Source of the DNA: Mesorhizobium sp.
GTDB taxonomy: Bacteria; Pseudomonadota; Alphaproteobacteria; Rhizobiales; Rhizobiaceae
Direction: 5' to 3'
Assembly (NCBI GenBank): GCA_004020365.1
Contig: SAQR01000013.1
Span: 31,187 to 95,186 of the forward strand
Length of the DNA: 64,000 nt
Shown: piece by piece, positions 1 through 9,254 of the stretch
Numbering within the stretch: position 1 is the stretch's first letter
Layout: every line of letters begins with the position of its first letter
The notes under the pieces: generated by a model
Told to the model about the DNA's origin: nothing
Database searches by the model: none
The model's input: only the letters and a program-made list of their open reading frames with translations
Position numbers and translations under genes: made by a program

Positions 1-48
1 GGATCTCTTCAAACGCGACACGCTTTAGGGAACCTCAAGGAGAAAAAA

Positions 49-246
49 ATGGCGCTGGAATCATTCAAGGCTCAGATCAGCCTGTTGCTCGAGCAGATGA
101 TCAACCAGCCCGAGGATCAGCATGAAGTGCAGGAGCAGTTGCGCGAAAAGCTGGGGGAGATGCGCGCCATGGGCCTGCCGCTGCCGGCCGATCTCGTCGC
201 GCTGGAAAAGCGCCTCGACGACGATTTCTACGCCGCCGGAAACTGA
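49..246 (+). CDS. Small hypothetical protein, 65 aa
   Basis: A 65-residue acidic, mostly helical protein with no signal peptide or membrane segment. The run of Glu, Gln and Leu at residues 12-40 suggests an amphipathic or coiled-coil helix. The start is well supported because AAGGAG lies seven bases before the ATG. I do not recognise a family. It is followed at once by a decayed dehydrogenase fragment, so its original neighbours may have been lost. Codon use looks like the surrounding genes. Real gene likely, function unknown. Confidence 0.6.
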   Translation: MALESFKAQISLLLEQMINQPEDQHEVQEQLREKLGEMRAMGLPLPADLVALEKRLDDDFYAAGN

Positions 247-265
247 GCCCGAAAGGTTCAGGGAC

Positions 266-407
266 TGCAAGCCGACCTGCGAATATGAGGATTTCACGAC
301 TGGCTTTGTCGTCCGGGGCCGACCGGCCGGTGTCGCGGTGGCCAAGGATGGCGCGCTGGTCGTCGCCGAGGACGGTCACGGGTTCCATCTGGCGCGTCAC
401 TTACGGT
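266..407 (+). pseudogene. C-terminal remnant of a PQQ-dependent sugar (sorbosone-type) dehydrogenase
   Basis: Reading from base 266 gives a stretch containing DFTTGFVV, GRPAGVAVAKDGALVV and AEDG. Near base 378-382 the frame must shift by one, after which the next frame gives GSIWRVTYG. Together these match the usual C-terminal end of PQQ-dependent glucose/sorbosone dehydrogenases (GRPxGVAVxxDGxLLVxDDxxGxIWRV). Nothing upstream encodes the remaining beta-propeller: base 246 is the stop of another gene. This is a truncated, frameshifted leftover of about 45 codons, not a functional gene. The family assignment rests on motif memory, not a search. Confidence 0.6.
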
Positions 408-483
408 CGAGGATGTATTCAGGGTGCGACCCCTCGGATATTTTCAAACGGCAGACTAGCTTGCGCGGCCGAAGGCTTTATCC

Positions 484-525
484 TGCCTGACTCACTTAGT
501 TGCCTGACTCACTTAATTGCCTGAC
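484..525 (+). repeat. 17-bp tandem repeat upstream of cysK
   Basis: Two copies of a 17-base unit, TGCCTGACTCACTTAGT and TGCCTGACTCACTTAAT, are followed directly by the first eight bases of a third. The copies differ at one position. The array ends 34 bases before the cysK ATG, so it lies where a promoter or regulator site would be. Function unknown. Confidence 0.7.
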
Positions 526-559
526 CCTTGCCCATCTGACCTCTGGGGAGCGAAAACCA

Positions 560-1540
<981 letters not shown>

Positions 1541-1620
1541 GGCATATTGGTATTTGTGCCGGGCCCGCGGTTGCGGTTTCCTGCGCTTCCGTATCGCCCG
1601 CTAATTGTCGAAGCCGGCGC

Positions 1621-1800
1621 TGCCCCTCACCTGCCTGCCGGCATCCTCTCCCCGTAAACGGGGCGAGGGGCGCTCTCATTTGACGGCTTCGCCAATCGCC
1701 AGCGTTGCAGGAAATCGTTGCAGAAAAAAGTGCCGACACCGCGACCAGTCTCTTTCTCCCCGTTCACGGGGAGAAATGCCCGGCAGGGCAATGAGGGGCA
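1621..1800. repeat. Rhizobial mosaic intergenic element, about 180 bp
   Basis: The two ends are inverted copies of about 35 bases: the left begins TGCCCCTCACCTGCCTGCCG and the right ends CGGCAGGGCAATGAGGGGCA. Each end holds its own hairpin, CTCCCCGT/ACGGGG-type, at about 1650-1670 and 1751-1776. The element fills most of the gap between the convergent cysK and ECF sigma genes, so it may also act as a bidirectional terminator. It resembles the RIME-like repeats common in rhizobia. Confidence 0.75.
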
Positions 1801-1867
1801 GCGCCAGCGCTCGGCCTTAGACCCCAAAACATCGGATCATGTCTGACCCCCGGCCTTTTTCCGGGCC

Positions 1868-3118
1868 TCATTCTTCGGCTGCGAGCCCTGCCCGCCGTTC
1901 CTGCAGGAATCGGCGCACGGCTGGATCCCGTTCGAGACCGATCGCCCGGTTATAGGCCTCGGCCGCTTCCCGAGTTTGGCCGAGTCTGGCCAGGAGGCCG
2001 GCGCGGGCGGCCCAATAAGGCTGATAATCATGCAGCCGTTTGTCGTCGCCAAGCCCATCAAGTGCGCTCAATCCCGCCGCGGCGCCGTCGGCCTCGGCGA
2101 TGGCCACCGCGCGGTTAATCGATACAACCGGCGAGCCGGCAATCACCGACAGCGCGTCATAGAGCTGTTTGATCGCGGCCCAGTCGGTCCGGCCGGTCAG
2201 CCGCCGCGTCGTATGGGCGGATTGCACGGCTGCCTCGAGCTGGTAGCGGCCGACGACGCCCTTGGTGGCGGCGCGCCTGAGCAGGGTCTCGGCTTCGTCG
2301 ATCAAGCCGCCGTCCCACAGCGCAAGCTCCTGCTCGGCCAATGGCACATAGTCTCCGGCGGCGTTGCGCCGCGCCGCACGCCGTGCCTCGGCAAACAGCA
2401 TCAGCGCCAGCAGGCCGAGCGCTTCCGGCTCATCCGGCATCAGCGACGCCACCAGCCGGCCGAGCCAGATGCCTTCGGTCGCGAGATTGCGGCGGCGGGT
2501 TTCGGTGCCGTCCGGGTCGGACCAGCCTTCGGCGAACGCCGCGTAGATCGCTTCCAGCACCGCGTCCAGCCGCTCGCCAAGCTCTGCCCGCTCCGGCACG
2601 CGGAACGGAATGCCGGTCTCGCGGATGCGGCTTTTGGCGCGCACCAGGCGCTGGCCCATCGTTGCCGGCGACACCAGGAAGGCCGAGGCGATCGTCGCCG
2701 CGTCGAAGCCCAAAATGGTCTGCAGGATCAGCGGCGCGCGCACGCCGGCCTCGATCGCCGGATGGGCGCAGGCAAACATCAGCCGCAGCCGCTCGTCGGG
2801 CAGGTCTTCATCGGCCGTGCGGGCCTCGATCTCCTCGGCGATCAGCCTGAGATGGTCGCGGCCCGCCTCGCTGGTCAGCCGCCGCCGGATCGCGTCGACG
2901 CCGCGTCTGCGCGCCACCGCCAGCAGCCAGGCTTCGGGCTTCTGCGGCACGCTGGTTTGCGGCCAGCGCTCCAGCGCCGCCGCAAAGGCGTCGGCCAGCG
3001 CGTCCTCGGCGCCGGCCACGTCGCGCGTGCGGGCGGCGAGGAAGGCGATGAGCTTGCCGTAGCTTTGCCGGGCGGCCGCTTCCGCCGCCGCCCGGGCGAC
3101 CTCCAAGTTATTCGTCAT
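1868..3118 (-). CDS. ECF-type RNA polymerase sigma factor, ECF42-like (sigma domain plus TPR-like tail)
   Basis: A 416-aa sigma factor. The N-terminal 170 residues carry the region 2 and region 4 helices, including PEAWLLAVARRRGVDAIRRR and the region 4 helix-turn-helix ATIASAFLVSPATMGQRLVRAKSRIR. The long C-terminal part is the TPR-like extension typical of ECF42 proteins; NRAIGLERDPAVRRFLQERR near the end is characteristic. ECF42 factors are usually encoded next to DGPF/YCII proteins, as here. The start codon overlaps the upstream YCII stop by one base (TGATG), so translation is coupled. No anti-sigma factor is adjacent, which fits this group, where the C-terminal extension replaces it. Confidence 0.9.
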   Translation of the reverse strand: MTNNLEVARAAAEAAARQSYGKLIAFLAARTRDVAGAEDALADAFAAALERWPQTSVPQKPEAWLLAVARRRGVDAIRRRLTSEAGRDHLRLIAEEIEARTADEDLPDERLRLMFACAHPAIEAGVRAPLILQTILGFDAATIASAFLVSPATMGQRLVRAKSRIRETGIPFRVPERAELGERLDAVLEAIYAAFAEGWSDPDGTETRRRNLATEGIWLGRLVASLMPDEPEALGLLALMLFAEARRAARRNAAGDYVPLAEQELALWDGGLIDEAETLLRRAATKGVVGRYQLEAAVQSAHTTRRLTGRTDWAAIKQLYDALSVIAGSPVVSINRAVAIAEADGAAAGLSALDGLGDDKRLHDYQPYWAARAGLLARLGQTREAAEAYNRAIGLERDPAVRRFLQERRAGLAAEE

Positions 3119-3471
3119 CACATGGTTTGTTCCCAGATCGGCCGCACCTCGACCGTGCCGGTGCTGGCAGCCGGGCATCGCGCCGCCCAGGCAATAGCCG
3201 CGTCGGCGTCCTCCGCCTCGATCATGTAGAAACCGGCGAGCTGCTCCTTGGTATCGGCATAGGGACCGTCGAGCACGTTGGTCTTGCCGTTGGCCATCCG
3301 CACCGAGGTCGCGGCTTGGGTCGGCTTCAGCCGGTCGCCGGCCAACCAGGAGCCGGACTTTTTCAACGCCTCGGTATAGGCGCCATAGGCTGCGCTGATC
3401 TCGTAGGTCTTCTCCGTCGGCGCGGCCGACATCGCGGCTTCGTTCACGTAGATCAATAGCATGTATCGCAT
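3118..3471 (-). CDS. YCII/DGPF domain protein, partner of the ECF42 sigma factor
   Basis: A 117-aa ferredoxin-fold protein of the YCII family. It starts MRYMLLIYVNE and carries the family signature as DGPYADTKEQLAGFYMIE, with Tyr in place of Phe in the DGPF motif. The ATG at 3471 has GGAG six bases upstream; an in-frame ATG at 3483 is the alternative. It is the first gene of a two-gene operon with the ECF42 sigma factor, and the two overlap by one base. In ECF42 systems the DGPF gene is commonly a target of the sigma factor. The biochemical function is unknown. Confidence 0.9.
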   Translation of the reverse strand: MRYMLLIYVNEAAMSAAPTEKTYEISAAYGAYTEALKKSGSWLAGDRLKPTQAATSVRMANGKTNVLDGPYADTKEQLAGFYMIEAEDADAAIAWAARCPAASTGTVEVRPIWEQTM

Positions 3472-3713
3472 GGTCTTCTCCATTTTCGATGGCCGCATCG
3501 TTGCGAGCCGACCGAATGTCGCGCGGTCTCGCGCGATTTCGACAGGCTCTGCGAAAATCTTTCGGCTCCGATCGCATATCGCGCAAGCGGCCGTCCGTTG
3601 CGGCATCACTGAGCCGTTCGTCTAATGGATATTATTGCGGGTTGGCATTTCCCGCCCGCTGTCTAAACTCGCCTCGGGTCGCGCGGTGGCAGATATTTCA
3701 GGGAGGAGATCAC

Positions 3714-4673
3714 ATGTACAATTTCAGGACGAAATTTATTGCCGCCGGCGCGCTGGCACTGTCGCTGGGCCTTGGCGCGGTGCCGGCCAAGGCGCAGGAA
3801 TTCATCAACGTGCTGACCGGCGGCACCTCCGGCGTTTATTATCCGCTCGGCGTCGCACTGTCGGAAATCTACGGCAAGGGCATTGAGGGCGCCCGCACCC
3901 AGGTGCAGGCGACGAAGGCTTCGGTCGAGAACCTCAATTTGTTGCAGCAGGGCAAGGGCGAGATCGCCTTCGCGCTCGGCGATGCCGTCAAATTGGCCGC
4001 CGAGGGCAACACTGAAGCCGGCTTCCCGGGCAAGCTCGACAAGCTGCGCGGCATCGCCGCCATCTATCCCAACTATATCCAGATCGTTGCCAGCAAGGAG
4101 TCCGGCATCACGACGCTTGCCGACCTCAAGGGCAAGAGCCTGTCGGTCGGCGCGCCGGCCTCCGGGACCGAGCTCAACGCCCGCGCCATCTTCGCCGCCG
4201 CCGGACTGAAATACGAGGATCTCGGACGGGTCGAGTATCTGCCCTTCGCCGAATCGGTCGAGCTGATCAAGAACCGCCAGCTCGACGCCACGCTGCAATC
4301 GGCCGGCCTCGGCGTCGCCTCGATCCGCGATCTCGCCACATCGGTGCCGATCAACGTCGTCGCCGTACCGGCGCAGGATGTCGCCAAGATCGGCTTGCCC
4401 TATCTTGCGGTGACCATTCCCAAGGGCACCTATGAGGGCCAGACCGAGGACGTCGCGACCGCCGCCGTCGGCAATTTCCTCATCACCCACGCCGACGTCT
4501 CCGACGAGACCGGCTATCAGATGACCAAGCTGCTGTTCGAAAATCTCGACCAGCTCACTGCTGCCCACGCCGCCGCCAAGGCGATCGACATGGCCAAGGC
4601 GCTCGACGGCATGCCGGTGCCGCTGCATCCTGGCGCCGAGCGGTATTACAAGGAAAAGGGATTGGTGAAATAG
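3714..4673 (+). CDS. TAXI-family TRAP transporter solute-binding protein
   Basis: A 319-aa periplasmic binding protein. Residues 1-27 form a Sec signal peptide with probable cleavage after AKA. The mature start, FINVLTGGTSGVYYPLG, is the classic TAXI opening, and DLKGKSLSVGAPASGTELNAR is the conserved middle segment. These proteins deliver substrates (dicarboxylates, glutamate and others) to a fused DctQM permease. The start at 3714 has GGGAGGAG upstream. The permease and a DUF1850 gene follow on the same strand after a repeat-filled gap of 159 bases. The substrate cannot be told from sequence. Confidence 0.93.
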   Translation: MYNFRTKFIAAGALALSLGLGAVPAKAQEFINVLTGGTSGVYYPLGVALSEIYGKGIEGARTQVQATKASVENLNLLQQGKGEIAFALGDAVKLAAEGNTEAGFPGKLDKLRGIAAIYPNYIQIVASKESGITTLADLKGKSLSVGAPASGTELNARAIFAAAGLKYEDLGRVEYLPFAESVELIKNRQLDATLQSAGLGVASIRDLATSVPINVVAVPAQDVAKIGLPYLAVTIPKGTYEGQTEDVATAAVGNFLITHADVSDETGYQMTKLLFENLDQLTAAHAAAKAIDMAKALDGMPVPLHPGAERYYKEKGLVK

Positions 4674-4679
4674 GGCCGC

Positions 4680-4812
4680 ACCCTCCCCCTTGAGGGGAGG
4701 GTGGACAGCCGCCGAAGGCGGATGGATGGGTGGGGTCGTTGCGGCAGTGCGCGGCCTGAACCGACCCCACCCGCCTCGCTTCGCTCGGCACCCTCCCCTC
4801 GAGGGGAGGGGC
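4680..4812. repeat. Mosaic intergenic repeat inside the TRAP operon
   Basis: Both ends are self-complementary G/C-rich hairpins: ACCCTCCCC with GGGGAGGGT at 4680-4702, and CCTCCCC with GGGGAGG at about 4791-4810. Between them, GGGTGGGGTCG pairs with CGACCCCACCC at 4762-4772. Such elements are usual between Mesorhizobium genes. This one separates the TAXI binding protein from its permease and could act as a partial terminator or an mRNA stabiliser that lets the binding protein be made in excess. Confidence 0.7.
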
Positions 4813-4832
4813 GCCCCGCCAGGAACCCGCCA

Positions 4833-6935
4833 ATGACAGACGCCCATCCCGAAACGCCGACCGTTCTTTCCCCCACCGCCGAAGCCCCGCTCGAAGGCCT
4901 GCCGCCGGGTTTCGGCGACGGCATCGCCGGCAAGGCCGCCTTTCTCATCGCCATCGCCTTCTCCGTCTTCCAGATCTACATCGCCGCCTATGGCAGCCTG
5001 CCGAGCCAGGTGGTGCGCGCCATGCATGTCGGCTTCTTGCTGCTGCTCGGCTTCGGCCTGATCGCCAACCTGCGCGCCACAAGCACACCGGCAAAAGCAG
5101 CATTCTGGACGCTCGGCCTGCTCGGCTTTGCCACCGGCCTCTACAATTGGGTGTTCTATGCCGATCTCATCCGGCGCTCCGGCTTCCTCACCACGCCGGA
5201 CCTGATCGTCGGCACGGTGCTGGTCGTGCTGGTCTTCGAGGCCGCGCGGCGGCTGATGGGATTGCCGCTTGCCATGATCGCCTTGATCTTTCTCGCCTAC
5301 GCTTTCTTCGGCAATCACCTACCGCCGCCATTCATCCATCGCGGCTATGATTTTGCACAGCTCATCGACACCTTCGCCTTCGGCACCGAAGGCATCTACG
5401 GCACGCCGGTCTACGTCTCGGCCGCCTATATCTTCATCTTCGTCGTCTTCGCCGCCTTTCTCGAACGCGCCGGCATGATCGCACTGTTCAACGATTTCGC
5501 GCTTGGCCTGGTCGGCACGTGGCGCGGCGGCCCGGCCCAGGTCTGCGTTCTGTCCTCGGCGCTGATGGGCACCATTTCCGGCTCCGGCGTCGCCAACGTG
5601 GTGGCCAGCGGCCAGTTCACCATCCCGCTGATGAAGCGCTTCGGCTTCCGTTCGGCTTTCGCCGGCGCGGTCGAGGCGACCTCTTCGATGGGCGGCCAGA
5701 TCATGCCGCCGGTGATGGGCGCGGTCGCCTTCATCATGGCCGAGACGCTGAACATCCCGTATGCCGAGGTGGTCAAGGCAGCGATCATCCCGGCGCTGCT
5801 CTATTTCGGCGCCTGCTTCTGGCAGGTGTACCTGGAAGCCGGCAAGGCCGGCCTGCAGGGCATGGCCAACGCGGACCTGCCCAATCCGTGGCATGCGGTG
5901 AGAAGACATTGGCCGCTGGTGCTGCCGCTGGCCGCGCTCATCTATCTGCTGTTTGCCGGCTATACGCCGATTTTCGCCGGCACTATGGGGCTGGCGCTGA
6001 CCATCGTGCTCATCCTCGGCACGCCGCTGGCGGCTTTGATCGGGCCGCTTGCCTTCCGCATCGTCTTTTGGCTGGCGCTAGGGCTTGCCGCCGCCTCTTT
6101 CATGAGGTTCGGCGTCAACATCCTCAGTTTTGTCATCGCTGGGCTCGTCATCGCCTGCGTCACCTTCAGGGGCGGACGCGAGACGCTACAGATATGCATA
6201 GATTCGCTTGCCGAGGGAGCAAAGAACGCGTTGCCGGTCGGCATCGCCTGCGCCATCGTCGGCGTCGTCATCGGCACCTTGACGCTCACCGGCATCGCCT
6301 CCACCTTCATCGGCTGGATCATCTCCATCGGCGAGAACAATCTGTTCCTGTCGCTGGTGCTGACAATGCTCACCTGCCTGGTGCTCGGCATGGGCATACC
6401 GACGATCCCCAACTACATCATCACCTCGTCGCTGGCCGGGCCGGCACTGCTGTCACTCGGCGTGCCGCTGGTGGTCAGCCATATGTTCGTCTTCTATTTC
6501 GGCATCATGGCCGACCTCACTCCGCCGGTGGCGCTGGCCGCCTTCGCCGCCGCGCCGATGGCCAAGGAAAGCGGCCTCAAGATCGGCATCCAGGCCACCA
6601 AGCTTGCCGTCGCCGGCTTCGTCGTGCCGTTCATGGCGGTCTACACGCCGGCGCTGATGCTGCAGGACCCCGGTCCGATCGCCGCCCAGTTCGGTTATCC
6701 CGTCGAGGTCGCCTATATCGTCGCCAAGGCCTGCATGGGCATTGCCCTGTGGGGCGCAGCCGCCGTCGGGTTCCTGGCCCGGCGCATGGCTTGGTGGGAA
6801 CGTCTCGTCGCGTTCGCCGCCGGCGTGCTGCTGGTTGCCGCACTGCCTGTCACCGACGAAGCCGGCTGGGCGCTCTCTGTCGCCTGGATCGGCTGGCACT
6901 GCTGGCGTGCGCGCCAGGCGTCCGCCACCGCATGA
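4833..6935 (+). CDS. TRAP transporter permease, fused DctQ-DctM type
   Basis: A 700-aa integral inner-membrane protein with more than 15 hydrophobic segments. The N-terminal third (four or so helices) corresponds to the small DctQ-like subunit and the rest to the large DctM subunit. Recognisable DctM features include GSGVANVVASGQFTIPLMKR, SSMGGQIMPPVMGAVAFIMAE, GMGIPTIPNYIITS and DLTPPVALAAFAAAP. The fusion is standard for TAXI systems. I chose the ATG at 4833 because the open frame before it runs through the palindromic repeat. No strong RBS is visible, only AGGAA at a long spacing. The downstream DUF1850 gene overlaps it by ATGA. Confidence 0.95.
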   Translation: MTDAHPETPTVLSPTAEAPLEGLPPGFGDGIAGKAAFLIAIAFSVFQIYIAAYGSLPSQVVRAMHVGFLLLLGFGLIANLRATSTPAKAAFWTLGLLGFATGLYNWVFYADLIRRSGFLTTPDLIVGTVLVVLVFEAARRLMGLPLAMIALIFLAYAFFGNHLPPPFIHRGYDFAQLIDTFAFGTEGIYGTPVYVSAAYIFIFVVFAAFLERAGMIALFNDFALGLVGTWRGGPAQVCVLSSALMGTISGSGVANVVASGQFTIPLMKRFGFRSAFAGAVEATSSMGGQIMPPVMGAVAFIMAETLNIPYAEVVKAAIIPALLYFGACFWQVYLEAGKAGLQGMANADLPNPWHAVRRHWPLVLPLAALIYLLFAGYTPIFAGTMGLALTIVLILGTPLAALIGPLAFRIVFWLALGLAAASFMRFGVNILSFVIAGLVIACVTFRGGRETLQICIDSLAEGAKNALPVGIACAIVGVVIGTLTLTGIASTFIGWIISIGENNLFLSLVLTMLTCLVLGMGIPTIPNYIITSSLAGPALLSLGVPLVVSHMFVFYFGIMADLTPPVALAAFAAAPMAKESGLKIGIQATKLAVAGFVVPFMAVYTPALMLQDPGPIAAQFGYPVEVAYIVAKACMGIALWGAAAVGFLARRMAWWERLVAFAAGVLLVAALPVTDEAGWALSVAWIGWHCWRARQASATA

Positions 6936-7294
6936 GTCTCTGTATCCTCGCCGCTGGCAAGACGGTGACGCTCACGGTCGCCGCCTTCACGCTCACCTGG
7001 ACGCATTCGGTGGAAAAGGCGCATTGGCAGGAGGACTGGAAGGTGACGCCTTCCGGCCTGGAGATCGCCGAGGCACGGATCAAGGGCTCGGGCGCCGGCA
7101 TGGAACCGCCGGAAGGCTCGATGCTGCGGGACGGGTGGTGGGTCTATAAACCCAATTTAGCGTCGCAGCGGCGGCTTGTGCTCGCGGCCTCTGGCGCGAC
7201 GGGTGAAGGCTGGACGCTGTGCACGGTTCAGGGCTGCCGCGAACTGGGCAAGGCGGCAGGCGACACGACGGTGCTGGAGCCGTGCGGAGGTTAG
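6932..7294 (+). CDS. DUF1850 domain protein of the TAXI-TRAP operon
   Basis: A 120-aa protein whose start ATG overlaps the permease stop (ATGA), so it is translationally coupled. It has a short hydrophobic N terminus and conserved DUF1850 features: TLTWTHSVEKAHWQEDW near residues 23-39 and then GSGAGMEPPEG. DUF1850 genes are repeatedly found beside TAXI-TRAP permeases, so a role in that transporter is likely, though none has been defined that I know of. It is the last gene of the operon. Confidence 0.88.
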   Translation: MSLCILAAGKTVTLTVAAFTLTWTHSVEKAHWQEDWKVTPSGLEIAEARIKGSGAGMEPPEGSMLRDGWWVYKPNLASQRRLVLAASGATGEGWTLCTVQGCRELGKAAGDTTVLEPCGG

Positions 7295-7408
7295 AACCAG
7301 CCGCGGTAGCGGACGAGCGGCAACCGGGTGCGGGGACCTCATCCTCCAGGGCTTTGCGGATGTCGAGTGCCGGGCACAGCCACATAAGCGGCCGAACAAG
7401 CTCCATCG

Positions 7409-8404
7409 TTAGCCGCCAAAACCGGATTCTGACTGAGCAAGCCGACGCTCTTCCTTGCGGAAGAATGCTTTGAAAAACAGAATGTCGGAAGCCGAACTGA
7501 TTGCCCGAGCGATCAACGCTGTTGCGAGCACGGCAAAGATCAGGCGAACGAAAAACACACTGGTGAAGTCTGCACCCAGAGCGATGACAACCAGTGTGTC
7601 CTCTATGAGACTGTGGGCAAAGCCCATGAACACGCAAGCGAGGAAGACCTGGCGCGGCTCTACGCAGGTCGTGCGCGCCTCGCGGATCAGCAGTCCCGCG
7701 CCATAGGAAATTCCAAGAAACAGACCGACCGCAGTGAAGGGCACCGCCTGTGGCTGGATGCCGGCAAGGCGAAAGAGCGGCGCAAGCCCCTTGTTCAGCC
7801 AACCCAGGATGCCCGACATCTTGAGTAGCTCGATCAGCCAGCTTAGTGCGAGGAGAATGACGAGCATGGTCGCCAGGGTTTTGAGCATGCCTAGAAAAAA
7901 ACTGCTCCAGTCAGCGCCTTCGCCCATTGGTATCCACGCCGGCTTCAGCGGCTCGGATAGCCATCCGGTTGCTGCGAATATCTGGTGCAGGAGCATGGCA
8001 AGGATCAGTCCGCCGCCAATACGAAGCGCCGCCGTGACCAAGAAGCTTGGCCCAACCTTCTGAATGATGCGTTGTTCAATCGGAATGGCATGCGCAAATA
8101 GCAAAAGGGTTGAAAGAACGGTCATGTCGGCAGTGCTCAACGTCGAAACCGGGGCCAGAGTGAACACGGTCACCACCGCGCCCCAAATTCCCACCAGCAA
8201 TCCTGTCAGCCAGGCAAGAGCGAGCTCGGGCGGCAGCCCGACCAGCGTCATGAGAGGCGCGAACAACGGAGAGATCGCCCTGATGACACCAAGATCCTGC
8301 AGGATCTGTGTGACTATCGTGACCGGAACGATGATGCGAGCCAATTCCCAATAAATTTCAAGCGTTTCCAGCGTCTTTCGATAGAAGGCGGCCTGCACTG
8401 CCAT
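7409..8404 (-). CDS. Nucleoside-recognition (Gate) domain membrane protein
   Basis: A 331-aa polytopic membrane protein with about eight hydrophobic segments. It has two Gate-like halves: one early ([23 protein letters not shown]) and one late ([15 protein letters not shown], then [21 protein letters not shown]). Similar proteins are annotated as nucleoside recognition domain or spore-maturation-like transport proteins; the true substrate is uncertain. I chose the ATG at 8404 with GGAG eight bases upstream rather than the longer frame. It is divergent from an Lrp/AsnC regulator that probably controls it. Confidence 0.8.
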   Translation of the reverse strand: MAVQAAFYRKTLETLEIYWELARIIVPVTIVTQILQDLGVIRAISPLFAPLMTLVGLPPELALAWLTGLLVGIWGAVVTVFTLAPVSTLSTADMTVLSTLLLFAHAIPIEQRIIQKVGPSFLVTAALRIGGGLILAMLLHQIFAATGWLSEPLKPAWIPMGEGADWSSFFLGMLKTLATMLVILLALSWLIELLKMSGILGWLNKGLAPLFRLAGIQPQAVPFTAVGLFLGISYGAGLLIREARTTCVEPRQVFLACVFMGFAHSLIEDTLVVIALGADFTSVFFVRLIFAVLATALIARAISSASDILFFKAFFRKEERRLAQSESGFGG

Positions 8405-8478
8405 GGCGATGTCTCCGTGATTGACGCCAATGACTACCGCGACGCGCTTCGCATTTGTGGTCAAAATCTGCGGACTTG

Positions 8479-8493
8479 TGCAATAAAATTGCA
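8479..8493. promoter_or_regulatory. Putative Lrp operator palindrome
   Basis: A perfect 15-bp inverted repeat: TGCAAT, AAA, ATTGCA. It lies 28 bases before the lrp-type start and 74 bases before the divergent membrane protein gene. The position and A/T-rich centre fit an Lrp/AsnC binding site controlling both genes. Confidence 0.5.
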
Positions 8494-8521
8494 GACCGGT
8501 AGACGACGACGGAGGACCGGA

Positions 8522-8974
8522 ATGGACCGGATCGACAGGAAGCTTCTCAAGCTTTTGCAAGAAGACGCTTCGCGCACCAATGCCGACCTGGCGGCTGAGG
8601 TTGGGCTTTCGCCCTCCAGCTGCTTGCGCCGTATACGGCGGCTCAAGTCAGCCGGTGTCGTCGACCGCATTGTCGCGCTACTTAATCCAGCCAAGGCCGG
8701 CAGGGGGATGAAGGCTATCGTCACGGTCGAGCTGGAGCGCCACGGCGAGCAACACATGCGCCGCTTCCTCGAGCTTGCCGCCATGGAACCGGTGGTGGTC
8801 CAGGCCTACAGCGTGAGCGGCTCGACCGACGCTGTTCTTATGCTGCGCCTGACGGATATGGACGAGTTTGATGCTCTGTGCGAGCGGCTGTTCCGGGATC
8901 GGACGAATGTGGCGCGGTATTACACCATGTTTGTGATTCGAACCGCCAAGGAGACGACCGCAATCCCGCTCTAG
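8522..8974 (+). CDS. Lrp/AsnC family transcriptional regulator
   Basis: A 150-aa regulator. It starts [20 protein letters not shown], the usual Lrp opening, with the [28 protein letters not shown] at about 20-45, and a C-terminal RAM domain ([28 protein letters not shown]) that normally binds an amino acid. GGAGG sits seven bases before the ATG at 8522. It is transcribed divergently from the Gate-domain membrane protein, which is the obvious target. The effector is unknown. Confidence 0.93.
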   Translation: MDRIDRKLLKLLQEDASRTNADLAAEVGLSPSSCLRRIRRLKSAGVVDRIVALLNPAKAGRGMKAIVTVELERHGEQHMRRFLELAAMEPVVVQAYSVSGSTDAVLMLRLTDMDEFDALCERLFRDRTNVARYYTMFVIRTAKETTAIPL

Positions 8975-9088
8975 ATTTTCGGAGGCCAACTCGGCGGAAG
9001 GGATCTCCCAGCTACTGGGCGGTGACGCGAGTCCCGGCTGCTTGGTGTCAAGCTGCACTTAGCTTGCCGGCGGCGAGATCAAAGCCCC

Positions 9089-9136
9089 GGAATCTCGAAA
9101 CCCCAGAATCTCAAAATTCTGGAATCTCAAACCCTT
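9089..9136. repeat. Three degenerate 16-bp tandem units with an internal inverted repeat
   Basis: GGAATCTCGAAACCCC, AGAATCTCAAAATTCT and GGAATCTCAAACCCTT follow each other with a 16-base period. Within them CCAGAAT (9103-9109) pairs with ATTCTGG (9116-9122) around a six-base loop. They lie downstream of the Lrp gene in an otherwise gene-poor stretch (8975-9254) where I see nothing else. Confidence 0.6.
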
Positions 9137-9254
9137 GGCGTTGTCGCACGCCGCCTGTCGGCGAGCCCGGGACGCTCCGTGCGGTAGGTGGTCGCACGGT
9201 GATCGGCGGCCGGCCTGCATATCCGGCTGTCGTGACGGCTTTCCATAGTCGTCA

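Noticed and set aside
1976-3229. Open frame of 417 codons antisense to the ECF sigma factor
   Set aside because: The sigma factor and its YCII partner are well supported on the other strand.
3663-5318. Open frame of 551 codons on the minus strand across the TAXI and TRAP genes
   Set aside because: It runs through two real genes and an intergenic palindrome, with a composition typical of antisense high-GC frames.
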